From Fimbriimonadales bacterium (lineage in GTDB: Bacteria > Armatimonadota > Fimbriimonadia > Fimbriimonadales > GBS-DC), in contig JANXCK010000067.1 of NCBI GenBank assembly GCA_025060055.1, forward strand, positions 1 to 14,423: DNA of 14,423 bases, in the 5' to 3' direction. How positions within the stretch are numbered: position 1 is the first letter of the stretch; every line of letters starts with the position of its first letter. Both the position numbers and the translations under genes were made by a program. Below are positions 13,401 to 14,423 of the stretch, piece by piece. The notes under the pieces are model-generated. The model saw only the letters and a list, made by a program, of their open reading frames with translations, did not search any database and had not been told where the DNA came from.

Positions 13401-14402
13401 ATGAGCAAAGTGCGCTTGGGATTGATTGGCAGTGGTGGCATGGCACGCCACCACATCAACATTTTGGTGTCGCAAGGGAATGCCGAAGCGGAGATAGTTG
13501 CGATTGCCGAGCCGAGTCAAGACCAGCGGAACGCCACCCTTCAGCGCTTCCCCCAACTGCAAGGCGTGCCGTTTTTCGATGACTACCGCGAAATGCTGGA
13601 CAAAATTGCGCTTGATGGGGTAATCATCGTGACCCCGCATACGCTGCACTTTGAGCAAGCGATGGCAGCGCTGGATAAGGGGCTGCATGTAATGCTTGAA
13701 AAACCGATGGTTTGCACTCTTGAGCATGCCCAAACGCTGGTGCGCCGCTTTCGCGAAACGGGCAAAGTTGGGCTGGTGGCTTACCAGCGACACTATCTTC
13801 CCGTGTATCGCTATGTTTACGAAGGCATTCGGCGCGGCGAAATCGGCGAAGTACACTTCGTACAAGCAATTAACTTGCAAAACTGGATGCATATTACGAC
13901 CAACACATGGCGGCAAGACCCCGCGCTCTCAGGCGGTGGGCAAATCAACGACACTGGCTCGCACTTGGTGGACTTCCTCACATGGATAGTGCCCGCGCCT
14001 GTTACTAAAGTCAGCGCGTATATGCAGTACTTTGACCGCAAGGTGGATATCAACTCCGCGCTGGCGTTCGAGTTTGCCAACGGCACGATTGGCAACCTCT
14101 CCGTGATTGGCAGTACGACCGTCGGCTGGCACGAGGAGATTACCGTTGTTGGCAGGGAGGCGACCTACCTGATTCGCCACGATCAACTGGAGATTGCCGA
14201 TGCGCACGGCAACCGCTACCATCAAGAGCAACTGCCCCCTGGCTCGCACCCTGTTATCAACTTCGTGAACGCGATTTTGGGACGCGAAGAGGTGCAATCC
14301 AAGCCTGAAGATGGGCTGCGCGTGATAGCGTTCACCGAAGCCGCGTGGGAGTCGGCGCGTCAAGGCGGTGTGCCCGTGCCCGTGCCGCAACCCACGATAT
14401 AA
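13401..14402 (+). CDS. Gfo/Idh/MocA-family NAD(P)-dependent oxidoreductase
   Basis: A 333-residue two-domain oxidoreductase of the glucose-fructose oxidoreductase/inositol dehydrogenase type, acting on a sugar, inositol or related compound with NAD(P). The N-terminal Rossmann domain has LGLIGSGGMARHH (6-18) and the family signature EKPM (100-103, with catalytic K101). The C-terminal domain has GGGQINDTGSHLVD (178-191), carrying the conserved D184 and H188. Length and motifs are complete. The substrate is not predictable from these motifs; many members are dehydrogenases of free sugars and some make nucleotide-sugar precursors. The gene starts 82 bp after tmk and has a strong Shine-Dalgarno, so it may be a separate unit. 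Only 21 bases follow its stop before the window ends. Confidence 0.92.
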   Translation: MSKVRLGLIGSGGMARHHINILVSQGNAEAEIVAIAEPSQDQRNATLQRFPQLQGVPFFDDYREMLDKIALDGVIIVTPHTLHFEQAMAALDKGLHVMLEKPMVCTLEHAQTLVRRFRETGKVGLVAYQRHYLPVYRYVYEGIRRGEIGEVHFVQAINLQNWMHITTNTWRQDPALSGGGQINDTGSHLVDFLTWIVPAPVTKVSAYMQYFDRKVDINSALAFEFANGTIGNLSVIGSTTVGWHEEITVVGREATYLIRHDQLEIADAHGNRYHQEQLPPGSHPVINFVNAILGREEVQSKPEDGLRVIAFTEAAWESARQGGVPVPVPQPTI

Positions 14403-14423
14403 CTCAGAACAAGCTGCGCGAGC

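Overview
The window is about 14.4 kb of GC-rich bacterial chromosome, roughly 58-60% G+C by eye. It holds ten complete protein genes, no RNA gene and no recognisable phage or transposase gene. The mix is ordinary chromosomal housekeeping next to a small cell-surface glycan locus. Three things suggest a thermophilic, deep-branching lineage such as Armatimonadota or a neighbour: dispersed short hairpin repeats between genes, a plastid/cyanobacterial Ycf45-type AAA-R3H protein, and near-leaderless promoters. This assignment is an impression, not a result.

Left part (1-6805): a gene-poor, repeat-bearing stretch (1-479) is followed by two minus-strand genes that overlap by 4 bp, a GT4 glycosyltransferase and an MFS transporter. 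A 46-bp divergent promoter region separates them from a plus-strand pair of paralogous GT4 glycosyltransferases, also overlapping by 4 bp. A hairpin-array spacer follows, then a Wzx/MATE-like polysaccharide flippase. Three glycosyltransferases and a flippase together suggest assembly and export of a lipid-linked surface or extracellular polysaccharide; the sugars cannot be told from sequence. The MFS gene is coupled to the first glycosyltransferase, but its substrate is unknown.

Middle (6806-9474): a 341-bp spacer packed with hairpins, one of them terminator-like, precedes a FadN-type fused 3-hydroxyacyl-CoA dehydrogenase/enoyl-CoA hydratase for fatty-acid beta-oxidation. Its leader carries a 14-bp perfect palindrome that overlaps the ribosome binding site.

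Right part (9503-14402): guaA (GMP synthase), a Ycf45-like AAA ATPase with a C-terminal R3H domain, tmk (dTMP kinase) and a Gfo/Idh/MocA oxidoreductase all run on the plus strand. The ATPase and tmk overlap by one base and are probably cotranscribed. guaA and the ATPase gene each have their own -10 box in a 28-bp gap.

The most interesting non-coding signals are two. One is a family of short hairpins, many with 3-4 nt loops, whose stems differ in sequence yet keep pairing. The other is a recurrent GGTATNNT box, 8-23 bp before five of the start codons, which implies very short or absent 5' leaders for four of them. I found no convincing new defence, mobile or secretion system.
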